64,000 nucleotides of DNA from NCBI RefSeq assembly GCF_017086365.1, contig NZ_CP070969.1:4712001-4776000 (forward strand), in the 5' to 3' direction. Positions 18,974 to 28,716 of the stretch are shown here, one piece after another. Numbering within the stretch: the stretch's first letter is position 1; every line of letters begins with the position of its first letter. This DNA is from Paenibacillus tianjinensis. Lineage in GTDB: Bacteria; Bacillota; Bacilli; Paenibacillales; Paenibacillaceae. The notes under the pieces were generated by a model. The model searched no databases and was not told the origin of the DNA. It saw only the letters and a list, made by a program, of their open reading frames with translations. A program made the translations under genes and the position numbers.

Positions 18974-19524
18974 GGAGCGCCTGCTTCGGTCTTACAGCCC
19001 GGCTGTCTTCGCCACAATAAATTTATGTCTCTAATCATACAGGATTATAAAAGAATACGAAAGCGGAAGAAGCAGAATACAGCTCTTTTGGATGATAGAT
19101 ATTTATATTACCGTACGGCCGGGGAGTTGGAGGGCTGCGAAACATCACATAGGGATCTCACAGCCAAGGAAAGAGCATGAAACTATGTTTAACACAATGG
19201 CTGTGATATAAACAGCGATGATTACGCTAAAAAACAGTAATTACAAGTACGGGCTTAGCCAAGTTGCGGAACAGCCCTGTTATTACTAGCGAAAACTGTA
19301 TCAGTAACAGAAAACAAGGATGTCAGTGCGATCTAAATGTCTTTTATTGATAAACCGGCTTTTCAAAGTAATCTGTGTAAATAACTAAGGAATCACTTCC
19401 TTGGAGGCAATGGCACTCTATTTAAGTGCACCCTGTATTCTGCAAAGAGATTCGAAAATCCATAAAAAGGCCGGTTGTACGCGGTTCGTCCCCTGCCTGG
19501 AGCACCAAAAAATCCAAAAAAAAA
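18974..19524. other. Intergenic stretch without a supported gene
   Basis: About 550 bases between the hinT repeat and the structured terminator of sbcC. A plus-strand open frame (18965-19180) lacks a convincing ribosome site and any family resemblance, so it is not called. No RNA gene, promoter pair or repeat was recognised here beyond AT-rich sequence. Confidence 0.5.
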
Positions 19525-19612
19525 GAAACACCCTTATCAGCTTAAAAAGCTGATTCGGCGGCGGACGTATGAAAAGGAGATCTTCCCGGTCATACGTCCG
19601 CCGAGGTGTTTC
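19516..19612 (-). terminator. Three-way-junction terminator after sbcC
   Basis: On the minus strand the outer stem GAAACACC (19605-19612) / GGTGTTTC (19525-19532) encloses two inner hairpins: CGGCGGACGTATGA with TCATACGTCCGCCG (14 bp perfect; 19559-19572 and 19590-19603) and ATCAGCTT with AAGCTGAT (8 bp; 19536-19554). A run of nine T follows. The form is a three-way junction with a T-tract, much larger than needed for termination. It probably ends the addBA-sbcDC transcript. Confidence 0.8.
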
Positions 19613-19692
19613 AAAAATGATGTCGGCTTAGCTGTATTATAACAGGGGTTTGAAGGTGTCTCTGTGATTGACATCACATCAAACCCCAAGTC

Positions 19693-22600
19693 TCACATTT
19701 TTTCCAAGAGAATGTGCGAACCCCCGCCGCCCTGCTCAGCAGGAACAACAATCAGCTTGCGCGGCAGCCGTGCCCGAAGCTCGGGAACATGGCTGATGAT
19801 ACCGACGGCCAGCTGATCATTATGCAATCTCTCCAGAGAAGTAATGACGGTATCCAGCAGCTCCGGATCAAGTGTGCCGAAGCCTTCATCCAGGAAGAAG
19901 AATTGCAGCGGATACTGCCCCCGCAGCTGGATCTGTGCCGATAAAGCAAGCGCCAGCGAGAGTGAGGTCAGGAACGTCTCGCCGCCGGACAACGTGGAAA
20001 CCGGACGTCTCACGCCTCCGTTCCCGTCATCCCGGATGACAAAGCCGCCTCCCGAATCGACCTCCAGCGCATACCGCTGCTTGCTCAGGAAACGCAGCCG
20101 CTGTGACGCGGCTTGGCATACCTGCATCAGCTGCTCCTCGGCGATATATTCAACGAAGGCATTACCGCGCAGCACGGCCTGCAGCTTGGACAAGCGGTCC
20201 TGAAGCGCGGCATGTTCCACCCGCTGGCCTTCCAGCTCCATCCAGCGAACATGACGGTGCTGCAAATCTTCCAGATCGCGCTCGGCGCGCGCCCGGTGCT
20301 GCAGCGACTCCTCATCCTCCTCTTTGCACCGCTGAAGGGCGGTCTGACTCTCCAGCCATTCCTCACTGCTGAGCACTGCACCCTGCAGTTTGTCTTCAAT
20401 GCTGCGCAGCTGCAGGTTCACCTCGGCCTCAGCCTCGCGATGACTCCGCACATGTGCAGCGGCGGCACTCCGTTCTTCCGGCGGCAAAGCTGCCGCTTCC
20501 ACCTCGGAGGCCGAGGCAAACGGAGAAGACTGCAGGCTCTCCTCCCAGCGGAATGCAGCCTCGGTGTAGTGCTCGTGAGCTGAATCTGCCGCCTGCCGGG
20601 CAATGGCAGCTTCCTTCAGCTCATGCTGTGCCTTCTCCGCAGCCTGGCGGTGACTCTGTCTGGTGTGCTCCAGCGCAGACTGCAGCTTCTGCAGCTTCTG
20701 CTCACATTCCGCAAGCAAACCAGCCGCAGGACGGCCGCCTGTCCACTGGAACAGGCGCTGCTCTTTCTCGCGCTCCAGGACTTCTTTGCCTTCAAGCTGT
20801 GCGTGTAAATGCGTCAGCTCCTTGTCCAGACCAGCGATTTCTTCCTGAAGTCCCTGCACAGCCGAGCTCTTCTCCTCCAGGAATTTCACGCTGATCTCCA
20901 GCCGTCCTCTGATCTCTTCGGACTGCTCATCCTTGGCCAGCATCGCGCGGTAGGCATCCTCTGCTTCATTCAGTGCCATCTCGGGGAACAGCGTGGTCCA
21001 TTCCTGACGCAAGACACCTAACTGGACATTCAGCTCCTCCGCCCTGGCTGCCAGCCCCTGTACCCATGCAGATTCAGCCTGCACAGCTGCGGCCTCCTTA
21101 TGGCATAGCTGCTGCTGCTCCTGCAGGACCCGCTGCCACTCCAGCGCACCGCTGCGCAGCCCGCCTGAACGGGCTTTGCCTGCAGTCAGCCTAGACTCCA
21201 GCTCATCCATCAGATTCTCATCCGGAACCTCCGCAAGGGATTGTGCAGACCCGGCACCCGCAGCTCCCTTCTGCTCCAGAGCCACAGCCGCCGGAGATTC
21301 CGCCGGACTGCCTTGCATACCTTCGCCGTAGACCTGCTCCAGCCATGCCGCGTCCTGCTCCAGCAGGCTGTGAAACAGGTGGCGCGTCTCCAGCGCCCGT
21401 CTTGCCAGCAGGCGGACTTGCTGGAGCCTGCCTTCCAGCTCTTCCCGTTCGCCGTCGTCCTGGGAGGACGCAGGCGAAGGATGATGGGGGCTGCCGCAGA
21501 CCGGGCAAGGCAGGCCAGCCTGGAGCTCACCGGCAAGCGCAAGCGAGAGCCGGTGAAGCTCCTGGTCTTTCAGCGCGGCTTCCAGCGCGCCGCCGTGCTG
21601 CTCCAGGCGCACGGCGGCCTCTCCTGCGGCGGCTTCCGCAGCCCGCAGGTCCTCCAGGTGCAGCGCGGCCGCGGCGACCAGCCCGCCGCGCTGCGCTGCC
21701 AGCTCCTGCCGCCGGGACTCGGCGGCGGCAGCACGCGCTTCGGCCGCCGCGAGCACCGCCGCGCGGCCCTGGCGCTCACGCTCCGCCGAGTCCCACTGGG
21801 TCTCGGCAGAGCGAAGCCCCTGCAGTCTCTGCATCGCTTCCTGCAGAGACTGCCGCTCCTGGGAGCGGACGGCAAGCGGCTGCAGACTCTGCTGCAGCTC
21901 CTGCTGCTTCTTTTGGCCGCGGGCCAAAAGCTCCCGCTCCCGGGCCATGCGCTCCTGCGAGGCGGCCAGCCCGCCGGAGGCCATATCACGGCGCGCCAGC
22001 ACCTCGGCGCGCTCCCGCCGCAGCCCGCTGAGCTCGGCTTCGAGCTCGAGCGCACGGCGGTAGGTGCCCTCCCCCTGCCGGAGGGCCGGCTCCTCCGCCA
22101 GCAGCGCAGCCTGCGCCGCAGCTTCGGCCGCGGCAAGCCCCGCCGCTTCCCGCTCCGCGGAAGCGGCTAGCAGCTCCTGGCCCTCCGCCCGGGCCAGCCG
22201 GCTCTTCCAGGCGGCCTCTGCGCTGCGCCAGGCATTCAGCGCAGGCAGCCGCTGCTCGGCTTCTTCAGCCTTGCCGAGCTTCTGCTCCAGGAGGACGATA
22301 CTCTCCTCCTGGGCCAGCAGTGCCTGCCGCTGCGCTTCGCGGCGGGAACGCTCCTCCTGCAGCTCGCGGATCTTCGCGAAGCGCTCGGAGCGCTGCTGGG
22401 CAGCCTCCAGCAGCTTACGGCATTCCGCCGCGCGCCGGACCGCTTCCTGCAGCCGTACTGCCGCTGCCTCGACATCCGCTTTACCGGCGCTGCCCAGCCC
22501 CTGCTGCTCCGCCTCCAGTGCTCGCAGCGCCGCCTCATTGTCCTTGACCCTGCGGCTGAGCTTAAGAGCCAGCTGATCCCCGTATTGCTCCAGATGAAAG

Positions 22601-23121
22601 AGCCGCTGGAGCATCTGTCTGCGGTCCACACCCCGCAGCGACAGGAATTCAGCAAATTTACCCTGCGGCAGCACTACCGCCCGGGTAAAGTCATCCATTT
22701 TGAGTCCGATATGCTCCTCTACACAACGGGTAACGTCAGCCAGCTTGTCAGCCATGACATGGTCGCCGTCCTCAGTGACCTGAATAAAGCGGCTAATGGT
22801 ATTGCTGACCGACTGTTCTCCGGTCCGCTTGAACTTCCGCTCCACCCGATAGCGGATGGGACCTGCCGAGGAAGTAAGTTCAAAGGTGAATGCTACGCTG
22901 AGCTGGTCTTCGGAATGATTCATAATGCCTTGCGTACCGTTGACGGCGCGTTCCACCTTGCCGTACATCGCCAGCGTAATGGCATCCAGCAGACTGGACT
23001 TGCCGCTGCCCGTCGGGCCGAAGATTCCGAACAGCCCAGTTTCGGTCAGGCTGGCAAAATCAATCTCCTGCTGTTCCCTGTAACTCTGAAGCCCCGAGAG
23101 CTTCAATAGAATCGGCTTCAA
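19693..23121 (-). CDS. sbcC: Exonuclease subunit SbcC (Rad50-like)
   Basis: A 1142-residue SMC-like ATPase that with SbcD opens DNA hairpins and degrades DNA ends. Walker A GPTGSGKSS is at 35-43, two very long Ala/Glu/Gln/Arg-rich coiled coils run from about 180 to 1000, and the zinc hook CPVC is near residue 540. The ABC signature TLSGGETFLTS is near 1042 and Walker B FFLDEGFGTLD near 1077. The start is a TTG one base after the sbcD stop. Coding GC is very high in the coiled coils, which creates long antisense frames that are not genes. Confidence 0.96.
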   Translation of the reverse strand: MKPILLKLSGLQSYREQQEIDFASLTETGLFGIFGPTGSGKSSLLDAITLAMYGKVERAVNGTQGIMNHSEDQLSVAFTFELTSSAGPIRYRVERKFKRTGEQSVSNTISRFIQVTEDGDHVMADKLADVTRCVEEHIGLKMDDFTRAVVLPQGKFAEFLSLRGVDRRQMLQRLFHLEQYGDQLALKLSRRVKDNEAALRALEAEQQGLGSAGKADVEAAAVRLQEAVRRAAECRKLLEAAQQRSERFAKIRELQEERSRREAQRQALLAQEESIVLLEQKLGKAEEAEQRLPALNAWRSAEAAWKSRLARAEGQELLAASAEREAAGLAAAEAAAQAALLAEEPALRQGEGTYRRALELEAELSGLRRERAEVLARRDMASGGLAASQERMARERELLARGQKKQQELQQSLQPLAVRSQERQSLQEAMQRLQGLRSAETQWDSAERERQGRAAVLAAAEARAAAAESRRQELAAQRGGLVAAAALHLEDLRAAEAAAGEAAVRLEQHGGALEAALKDQELHRLSLALAGELQAGLPCPVCGSPHHPSPASSQDDGEREELEGRLQQVRLLARRALETRHLFHSLLEQDAAWLEQVYGEGMQGSPAESPAAVALEQKGAAGAGSAQSLAEVPDENLMDELESRLTAGKARSGGLRSGALEWQRVLQEQQQLCHKEAAAVQAESAWVQGLAARAEELNVQLGVLRQEWTTLFPEMALNEAEDAYRAMLAKDEQSEEIRGRLEISVKFLEEKSSAVQGLQEEIAGLDKELTHLHAQLEGKEVLEREKEQRLFQWTGGRPAAGLLAECEQKLQKLQSALEHTRQSHRQAAEKAQHELKEAAIARQAADSAHEHYTEAAFRWEESLQSSPFASASEVEAAALPPEERSAAAAHVRSHREAEAEVNLQLRSIEDKLQGAVLSSEEWLESQTALQRCKEEDEESLQHRARAERDLEDLQHRHVRWMELEGQRVEHAALQDRLSKLQAVLRGNAFVEYIAEEQLMQVCQAASQRLRFLSKQRYALEVDSGGGFVIRDDGNGGVRRPVSTLSGGETFLTSLSLALALSAQIQLRGQYPLQFFFLDEGFGTLDPELLDTVITSLERLHNDQLAVGIISHVPELRARLPRKLIVVPAEQGGGGSHILLEKM

Positions 23122-23122
23122 G

Positions 23123-24307
23123 CTAGTTCACCTCTCCTTCCTCCGGCTGCCGCCGGTCCTCTTCTTCCGCCAGTTCCAGGAAGAGCTTGATCAGGCTCTC
23201 CTCCGGCTCCGCTCCCCCGGTCTGCCGCTGATAGAATTTGCGGAACAGCTCTTGCACGGGCATGCGTGAGCGGGAGATCTCCTCCAGCTCAAGCTCCATC
23301 TGCGGATAAACCGGACGGATATGGATAATCCCTTCCCGCGATTTGCGCAGCCGCTGAATATCATTCATGGACATCGCTTCCGTCAGGCGCAGCTCCAGAT
23401 CTATAAAGGCTGAAGCGTCCCGGCCTTCATCCAGCCAGCGGTAAACCTCCTCCAGCCCTCCCGAGGATCTCCAGTTCACCAGCGGCCGGCCGCAGCGGAG
23501 ATAGATTTCCTCGAAGACCGGCTCTCCTCCGGGAACAACATCTATCAAAGTTACCGACTTCGCCTGGCCTGCTTCGGAGAAGCTGTACGCAAGCGGCGAT
23601 CCGCTGTAGCGGATCATCCCGTTACCTTTTACCCGCTGGGCCCGGTGTAAATGTCCAAGCGCCGTATACTGTGCCCCGCAGGACAAAGCAGACGGATCTA
23701 CGGTATACGCTCCGCCAACCTGGATCGGACGCTCTGAATCGCTCTCCACACCGCCAAGCACATAAATATGACTCATCGCCAGATTCACAGTCTGCGGTGT
23801 GAACTCCCGGCCCAGCAGCTTCATCAGCTTGCCTACCCGCGCGCTGTACGCGAGCCGGAGCTCCTCCTCACCGCTCTCCCCGGCAAGCAGCTCGCCAAGC
23901 CGGGCTTCTGAGGGATAAGGGAGCGCAGCGATTTTGGCGGTTTCGCCTGTCCGTACTGCATGCACCGTTACCGGCTGCGAAGTAGGCATACCGACCAGGG
24001 TAATGCCCTGTCTGAGCACGAGCGGGGAGACAGAAGCTACACGTTCCGGCTGGTCATGATTGCCGGAGATGACGACCAGCGGCCTGCCGCCTGCCGTCAG
24101 TCTTGCAGCAGCATCATAGAACAGCTGCTCCGCCGCCGCCGGAGGATTCACCGAATCATAGACATCTCCCGCCATCAGAATAAGATCCGCCTGCGCAGAG
24201 TCGGCAATCTCCACCAGCTCATCAATGAACTGCTCCTGCTCCTTCTGCCGGCTCCGTCCTTCCAGCGTTCGGCCCAAGTGCCAGTCTCCTGTATGCAATA
24301 TGCGCAT
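23123..24307 (-). CDS. sbcD: Exonuclease subunit SbcD (Mre11-like)
   Basis: The metallophosphoesterase nuclease of SbcCD. Metal-site motifs are complete: GDWHLG at residues 7-12, LMAGDVYDS, VVISGNHDQPER, and later ALGHLHRAQR. The C-terminal capping/SbcC-binding region follows to residue 394. I start it at ATG 24307 (MRILHTGDWHLG), the usual family start; the in-frame ATG at 24334 adds nine residues. SbcC follows after one base, so the complex is made from a coupled pair. Confidence 0.95.
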   Translation of the reverse strand: MRILHTGDWHLGRTLEGRSRQKEQEQFIDELVEIADSAQADLILMAGDVYDSVNPPAAAEQLFYDAAARLTAGGRPLVVISGNHDQPERVASVSPLVLRQGITLVGMPTSQPVTVHAVRTGETAKIAALPYPSEARLGELLAGESGEEELRLAYSARVGKLMKLLGREFTPQTVNLAMSHIYVLGGVESDSERPIQVGGAYTVDPSALSCGAQYTALGHLHRAQRVKGNGMIRYSGSPLAYSFSEAGQAKSVTLIDVVPGGEPVFEEIYLRCGRPLVNWRSSGGLEEVYRWLDEGRDASAFIDLELRLTEAMSMNDIQRLRKSREGIIHIRPVYPQMELELEEISRSRMPVQELFRKFYQRQTGGAEPEESLIKLFLELAEEEDRRQPEEGEVN

Positions 24308-24379
24308 TTCCGCCCTCTTTTCCCCGCCCATCATGCGGCATTCATAGATTCATAGATTTCGTCCCTAAATGTGAAAACT

Positions 24380-24420
24380 AGCAATGATGCTCTATAACAA
24401 AATAAATAGAGATCATTGCT
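24380..24420. repeat. Long hairpin between addA and sbcD
   Basis: AGCAATGATGCTCTAT and ATAGAGATCATTGCT form a stem of 15 pairs with one bulged base and an AT-rich loop (AACAAAATAA). It lies in the 257-bp gap between the addA stop and sbcD. AT-rich sequence on both sides could make it a weak terminator or a processing site. The remainder of the gap (24421-24564) has an orphan short frame described in the findings. Confidence 0.65.
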
Positions 24421-24564
24421 TAAAACAAATAAATATCGGTTATGAGACTGCACTTTGTGTAACGCCCGCAGCCGGCAGAACCCCAAACGGGATTCGGCTA
24501 AGTGCGGGCAGCTGCTCAACCAGCTGGAGCAGTGATTCTATTTCCACGTTCAAATGAACAAGAC

Positions 24565-27500
24565 TTATAGTTTCACGGCATGGCCGCCGTCGAAAAAGTA
24601 CAGCCAAATCTCGCTGACCGGCTCGCCTACTATATCATACAGCGCTTTGCTGTACAGCTCGAGCTGGAACCGGTATTTCTCTTTCAGCGCCTCCACTCCG
24701 CCTTGGTGCTCCAGCACGGCATCTGTCTTGTAATCCAGCAGAATCAGCCGCCCCTCCTCACGGAACAGGCAGTCAATAACACCCTGGATCAGTACAGTTT
24801 CGCCAAGGGCACCGCCGTTTGCGGCTGTTAGCCCTTCCGTCTCACCGTAATACTCAAGTCCCTTATACGCTTCACCAGCCGGAACCATATAACTGAATGG
24901 CTGCTCTCTGCACTTCCATTCGGCGTGAAGCAATCTGTGTCCCAGCTCACTGGCATAAAAAGCCTCTACTTCGCCGAGGTCTACCGCCTCCGCCTGCTCT
25001 TCGCTGAGGATAGCCACCCGGGTTAGCTCAGCCAGTGAGGCCACCAGAACTGTACGATCGACAGGGCCGTCCAGCGGGATATGCTGCATTACCGTATGAT
25101 AGGCTGTTCCGCGTTCCGTACTGGACAAACCCCGCTTCTCCATGAACTTGGGGCGCCGCAGATGGAGGCTCTCCGCCCGGGCCGCATTGCCCTGCCGTTT
25201 ATGTCCTTTGACGGCTCTGACAGGTACCCCGTCCTCCAGCAAGTCATAGGAAGGCTGTTCCTGCAGCGACAGCATTGCCTTCAGCTCCGTTACCGAGGTT
25301 TTGGCCGGAATGGCGGAAGCCGCAGCCAGCGGATACTGCCATTCCAGCCGGGCGGCAATCTCCGGAGCGGCTGCTGTTCCGTAGGCAGACACGGGTTTAC
25401 CCTTGCGCAGGGCTTCGAGCACCAGCCGCTTCTCCTCGTTCTTCGCCGTGTCATCTTCACCGGCCAGAATAGCGCCTGAACTCAGTCCGGCAGCATCCTG
25501 CACCGAGATGCTCCAATTGGAGCTGTCGCCATGCAGCACAGTAGATCCGGTGCCTTCACCCCCGGCCAGCTTACGCAACATGGCCGCGCCGGGATGCCGG
25601 ATCAGCGCAGGTCCTACCCAATCCAGGTAGCTGCGTCCCCTGGCCAGCAGATGATCAGGCAGCAGCAGCTCCTCGCGGTTCTGCGTACTGGTCCAAGCAG
25701 ACACGGCACGCGGCACATCTCTTAGCGTGCCTACGAGAATCATTTTATCCCGCGGCCGGGTTAAGCCCACATACAGCACCCGCATCTCCTCGGCCAGCTG
25801 TTCCAGCCGTGACCGGCGGTTGATGGCTAAGTAAGGGAGAGTCGGATAACTGACTCTAGTCTCCCGTTCCACAAAACGCGGTCCGAAACCAAGCTCCTTA
25901 TGCATGAGGAACGGGGAATACAGGTCCTGGCGGTTGAAGGGCTTAGCCATTCCGGCCAAAAAGACTACCGGGAATTCCAACCCCTTGGATTTGTGTATTG
26001 TCATAATCCTTACTCCGCCCGCCTCTTCACCGCTTCCTCCGGCAACCCCGAGGTCGCCCCCGTTCTCTCTCAGCCGGTTAATAAAGACAAGAAAACGGAA
26101 CAGTCCGCGTGCCGAGGTGTCGTTCTCGAATTGTACTGCCCGGTCATACAGTGCTTTGAGGTTGTTCTGGCGCTGGAATCCGCCCGGCAGTCCGCCGACC
26201 CATTCCAGATATCCGCTCTCCCCGTAAATCCGCCAGATTAATGTACTGAGGCTGCCCTGCCGCGCCGCATTCCTCCAGCTGTCCAGCTGTTCGAGGAAAT
26301 GCAGCAGCTTCTCCCGCAGACGCAGCGGAATCTGTTCAGCCGCGTCGGCAAAAGGCTCCAGAGATACGGCAGTCTCTGCTTGAACCGTATCTCTCCCGAA
26401 CCTATATTCAGCCGCCGCAGGATCCTCATCCCGCTCCAGTCCGGTAAAATAATCGTCTCCCCCGCTTCCCGACCGCCGCTCTCCGGCAGCTGCAAGGAGA
26501 GCATCAAAGAACGTACCATTACTGCACAGGCGCACAGTGGCCAACTCCTCCTCGCTTAAGCCGACTACAGGCGAGCGGAGCACTCCGGCCAGCGGAATAT
26601 CCTGACTCGGGTTGTCGACGATCTGCAGCAGGGAGAGTGCAATTTCCACTTCTGTAGCCTGAAAATACCCTTTGTTCTGATCGCCAAAGGCCGGAATGCC
26701 TTCCAAGCGCAACTCTTCAATTATTAGAGGTGTCCAGATCCGGGCCGAGCGCAGCAAAATTACGATGTCACCATACACCACCGGACGCATTATGCGCAGC
26801 GATTTATCGTAAATCAGCAGGGGGGCGCTGCCGGTCATCCCGGTCATCTGGGATATACGCCGGGCAATCGCCCGCGCTTCCAGCTGCGCCGTCTCGCTCT
26901 CGGCCGCTTCATTCTCCTGCGCCGGGAGTTCCCCGTCTTCGCCGGCTTCCTCGGCCCGTCCGCCTGAAGCTCCCCGGTCGATGAGCAGCAGCTCCGGGGC
27001 AAAATAAGGATCCGGACCTTTCTCTTCCGCCCCGGGAAAGTTCGCACCGTATACCAGCTCTGCACGCTGGTCGTAGCTGATTTCTGCAATCGTCTTGTCC
27101 ATTATCTGCCGGAAAATCATATTGACGGCATTCACAACTTCCATCCGGCTGCGGAAATTGCGCGCCAGGTCAATGACCATGCCGCCCGAACCGCTATTCT
27201 CACCAGTCCTATTCTCAGCATTCATATCGGCACCGTCATACTCCGGCTCACCGTACCCTGCTGCGTTCACGGAACGGAAGCTGTTATATTTGTCCAGAAA
27301 CAGACCCGGCTCAGCCAGCCTGAACCGGTATATGCTCTGCTTCATATCGCCGACCATAAACCGGTTGCCCGGTGATTCCCGGGAGATCAGCCGCACAATT
27401 TCCTCCTGCACGCTGTTCGTATCCTGATATTCATCCAACAGCACTTCATCGAACTGGTCACGGTATTCCATTGCCGCATCCGAAGGCAAGGAACGGCCCG

Positions 27501-28716
27501 GCTGTGAGTCGGGATGGCGCAGGATTTGCAGGCAGTAATGCTCCAAATCACTGAAATCCACAAGCGCACGGCCAGCCTTCTCAGCGCGGTAGCGTTCCCC
27601 GAAGGCGATAACTGTCTCCGCCAGCTCCTGCATCAGCGGAGCCGCCTCATGCAGCTCTGCCAGATAAGAAGCAGCAGGACGGCCGAACAGCGAATTTTGC
27701 AGCTCCAGCAGGCTCTTTTTCACATTATCGCGCAGTTCTTTAACCGTCTCCTGCAATCCGGGATCGGTTGAATCCTTCTTGCAGGCCTTCAGCTTGCCGA
27801 AAGATATTTCCACAAAGATATCATAGAGCTCTCCCCAGGGCCGTGAGGCCACCGCCTCCTGCAGTCCGCGTACCATGGCAAGGTCTTCTGCCAGGCTGTC
27901 CGCATACGGCGCAGGGCCGCCCGGCTGCAGAGCGATGTCCCGCCCCTGTATCAGCTGGCTGGCCGCTCCATCCAGCGCCAGCTTAGCTTCGGCGAGAATG
28001 CTCTGCACCCATGCCGTGTGCCCCAGACTCTCCGTATCCGGGAGCGAAAAGTCAGCTGCGGTATCCCGCAGCCACTGCGACGGCCAGGGATGGCTGCGGG
28101 CAAAGTCATGCAGGCGCTGCACAAGAGAATGCACTGCATCGTCGCTGCGTTCCCCGCTGAACCAGTCAGCCAGCTTCACGAATACACTGTCTGTCCCGTC
28201 TTCGGAGATCTCCCCGTATTTCTCTTCCAGCAGTTCTTCCAGCAGTTCCTGCCGCATCATCTCCGCTTCATGCTCATTCAGAATCCGGAATCCGGGATCT
28301 ATCGGTATGAGCTGGTAATAACGGCGGATGACTTCCAGACAGAAGGAGTGCAATGTTGTAATGGAAGCCCTGCCGAGCAGGGCAAGCTGACGGCGTAAAT
28401 GATCCGTATCCTCATGTTCCTCCCCTGCTGCGCCTTCCGCCTCCTCCAGCTTCCGCTCCAGCGCTTCGCGGATCCGCTGGCGCATTTCCGAGGCCGCCGC
28501 TTTCGTGAAGGTGGCGACGAGCAGCCGGTCCACACTGAAGCCATTCTGGCTGTTACTGATTTTCCGGATAATCCGCTCTACCAGCACCGCAGTTTTACCT
28601 GAGCCTGCTGCCGCCGCTACCAGAATATCGTCGCCGCTGCCGGCTATAGCCCGCCACTGGTCATCGCTCCAGAAACTGCCCTCCGGCTTCTCTTCGATTG
28701 CGCTTCTAATTGTCAC
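24565..28716 (-). CDS. addA: Helicase-exonuclease AddAB subunit AddA
   Basis: A UvrD-like helicase with a C-terminal nuclease, part of the AddAB complex that resects double-strand breaks to Chi and loads RecA. It has 1383 residues from the GTG at 28716, with Walker A AAAGSGKT at about 35-42, Walker B LLDEYQDTNSVQEE near 430, helicase motifs GDMKQSIYRFR and TIHKSKGLEFPVVFLAG, and the RecB-family nuclease LILLDYKTDAV near 1320. The GTG is chosen because GGAGGAGAG precedes it and it overlaps the addB stop (GTGA). The frame is open 36 bases further upstream, inside addB. Confidence 0.96.
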   Translation of the reverse strand: MTIRSAIEEKPEGSFWSDDQWRAIAGSGDDILVAAAAGSGKTAVLVERIIRKISNSQNGFSVDRLLVATFTKAAASEMRQRIREALERKLEEAEGAAGEEHEDTDHLRRQLALLGRASITTLHSFCLEVIRRYYQLIPIDPGFRILNEHEAEMMRQELLEELLEEKYGEISEDGTDSVFVKLADWFSGERSDDAVHSLVQRLHDFARSHPWPSQWLRDTAADFSLPDTESLGHTAWVQSILAEAKLALDGAASQLIQGRDIALQPGGPAPYADSLAEDLAMVRGLQEAVASRPWGELYDIFVEISFGKLKACKKDSTDPGLQETVKELRDNVKKSLLELQNSLFGRPAASYLAELHEAAPLMQELAETVIAFGERYRAEKAGRALVDFSDLEHYCLQILRHPDSQPGRSLPSDAAMEYRDQFDEVLLDEYQDTNSVQEEIVRLISRESPGNRFMVGDMKQSIYRFRLAEPGLFLDKYNSFRSVNAAGYGEPEYDGADMNAENRTGENSGSGGMVIDLARNFRSRMEVVNAVNMIFRQIMDKTIAEISYDQRAELVYGANFPGAEEKGPDPYFAPELLLIDRGASGGRAEEAGEDGELPAQENEAAESETAQLEARAIARRISQMTGMTGSAPLLIYDKSLRIMRPVVYGDIVILLRSARIWTPLIIEELRLEGIPAFGDQNKGYFQATEVEIALSLLQIVDNPSQDIPLAGVLRSPVVGLSEEELATVRLCSNGTFFDALLAAAGERRSGSGGDDYFTGLERDEDPAAAEYRFGRDTVQAETAVSLEPFADAAEQIPLRLREKLLHFLEQLDSWRNAARQGSLSTLIWRIYGESGYLEWVGGLPGGFQRQNNLKALYDRAVQFENDTSARGLFRFLVFINRLRENGGDLGVAGGSGEEAGGVRIMTIHKSKGLEFPVVFLAGMAKPFNRQDLYSPFLMHKELGFGPRFVERETRVSYPTLPYLAINRRSRLEQLAEEMRVLYVGLTRPRDKMILVGTLRDVPRAVSAWTSTQNREELLLPDHLLARGRSYLDWVGPALIRHPGAAMLRKLAGGEGTGSTVLHGDSSNWSISVQDAAGLSSGAILAGEDDTAKNEEKRLVLEALRKGKPVSAYGTAAAPEIAARLEWQYPLAAASAIPAKTSVTELKAMLSLQEQPSYDLLEDGVPVRAVKGHKRQGNAARAESLHLRRPKFMEKRGLSSTERGTAYHTVMQHIPLDGPVDRTVLVASLAELTRVAILSEEQAEAVDLGEVEAFYASELGHRLLHAEWKCREQPFSYMVPAGEAYKGLEYYGETEGLTAANGGALGETVLIQGVIDCLFREEGRLILLDYKTDAVLEHQGGVEALKEKYRFQLELYSKALYDIVGEPVSEIWLYFFDGGHAVKL

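Noticed and set aside
18965-19180. 71-codon plus-strand frame upstream of hinT
   Set aside because: Starts inside the dispersed repeat, lacks a convincing ribosome site and shows no family resemblance.
21241-22170. 309-codon plus-strand frame (and 21243-22031) inside sbcC
   Set aside because: The region is the GC-rich coiled coil of SbcC; the Arg/Pro/Ala-rich products are typical shadows in other frames.
24331-24519. 62-codon minus-strand frame in the addA-sbcD gap
   Set aside because: Reads through the hairpin at 24380-24420 and has no ribosome site.
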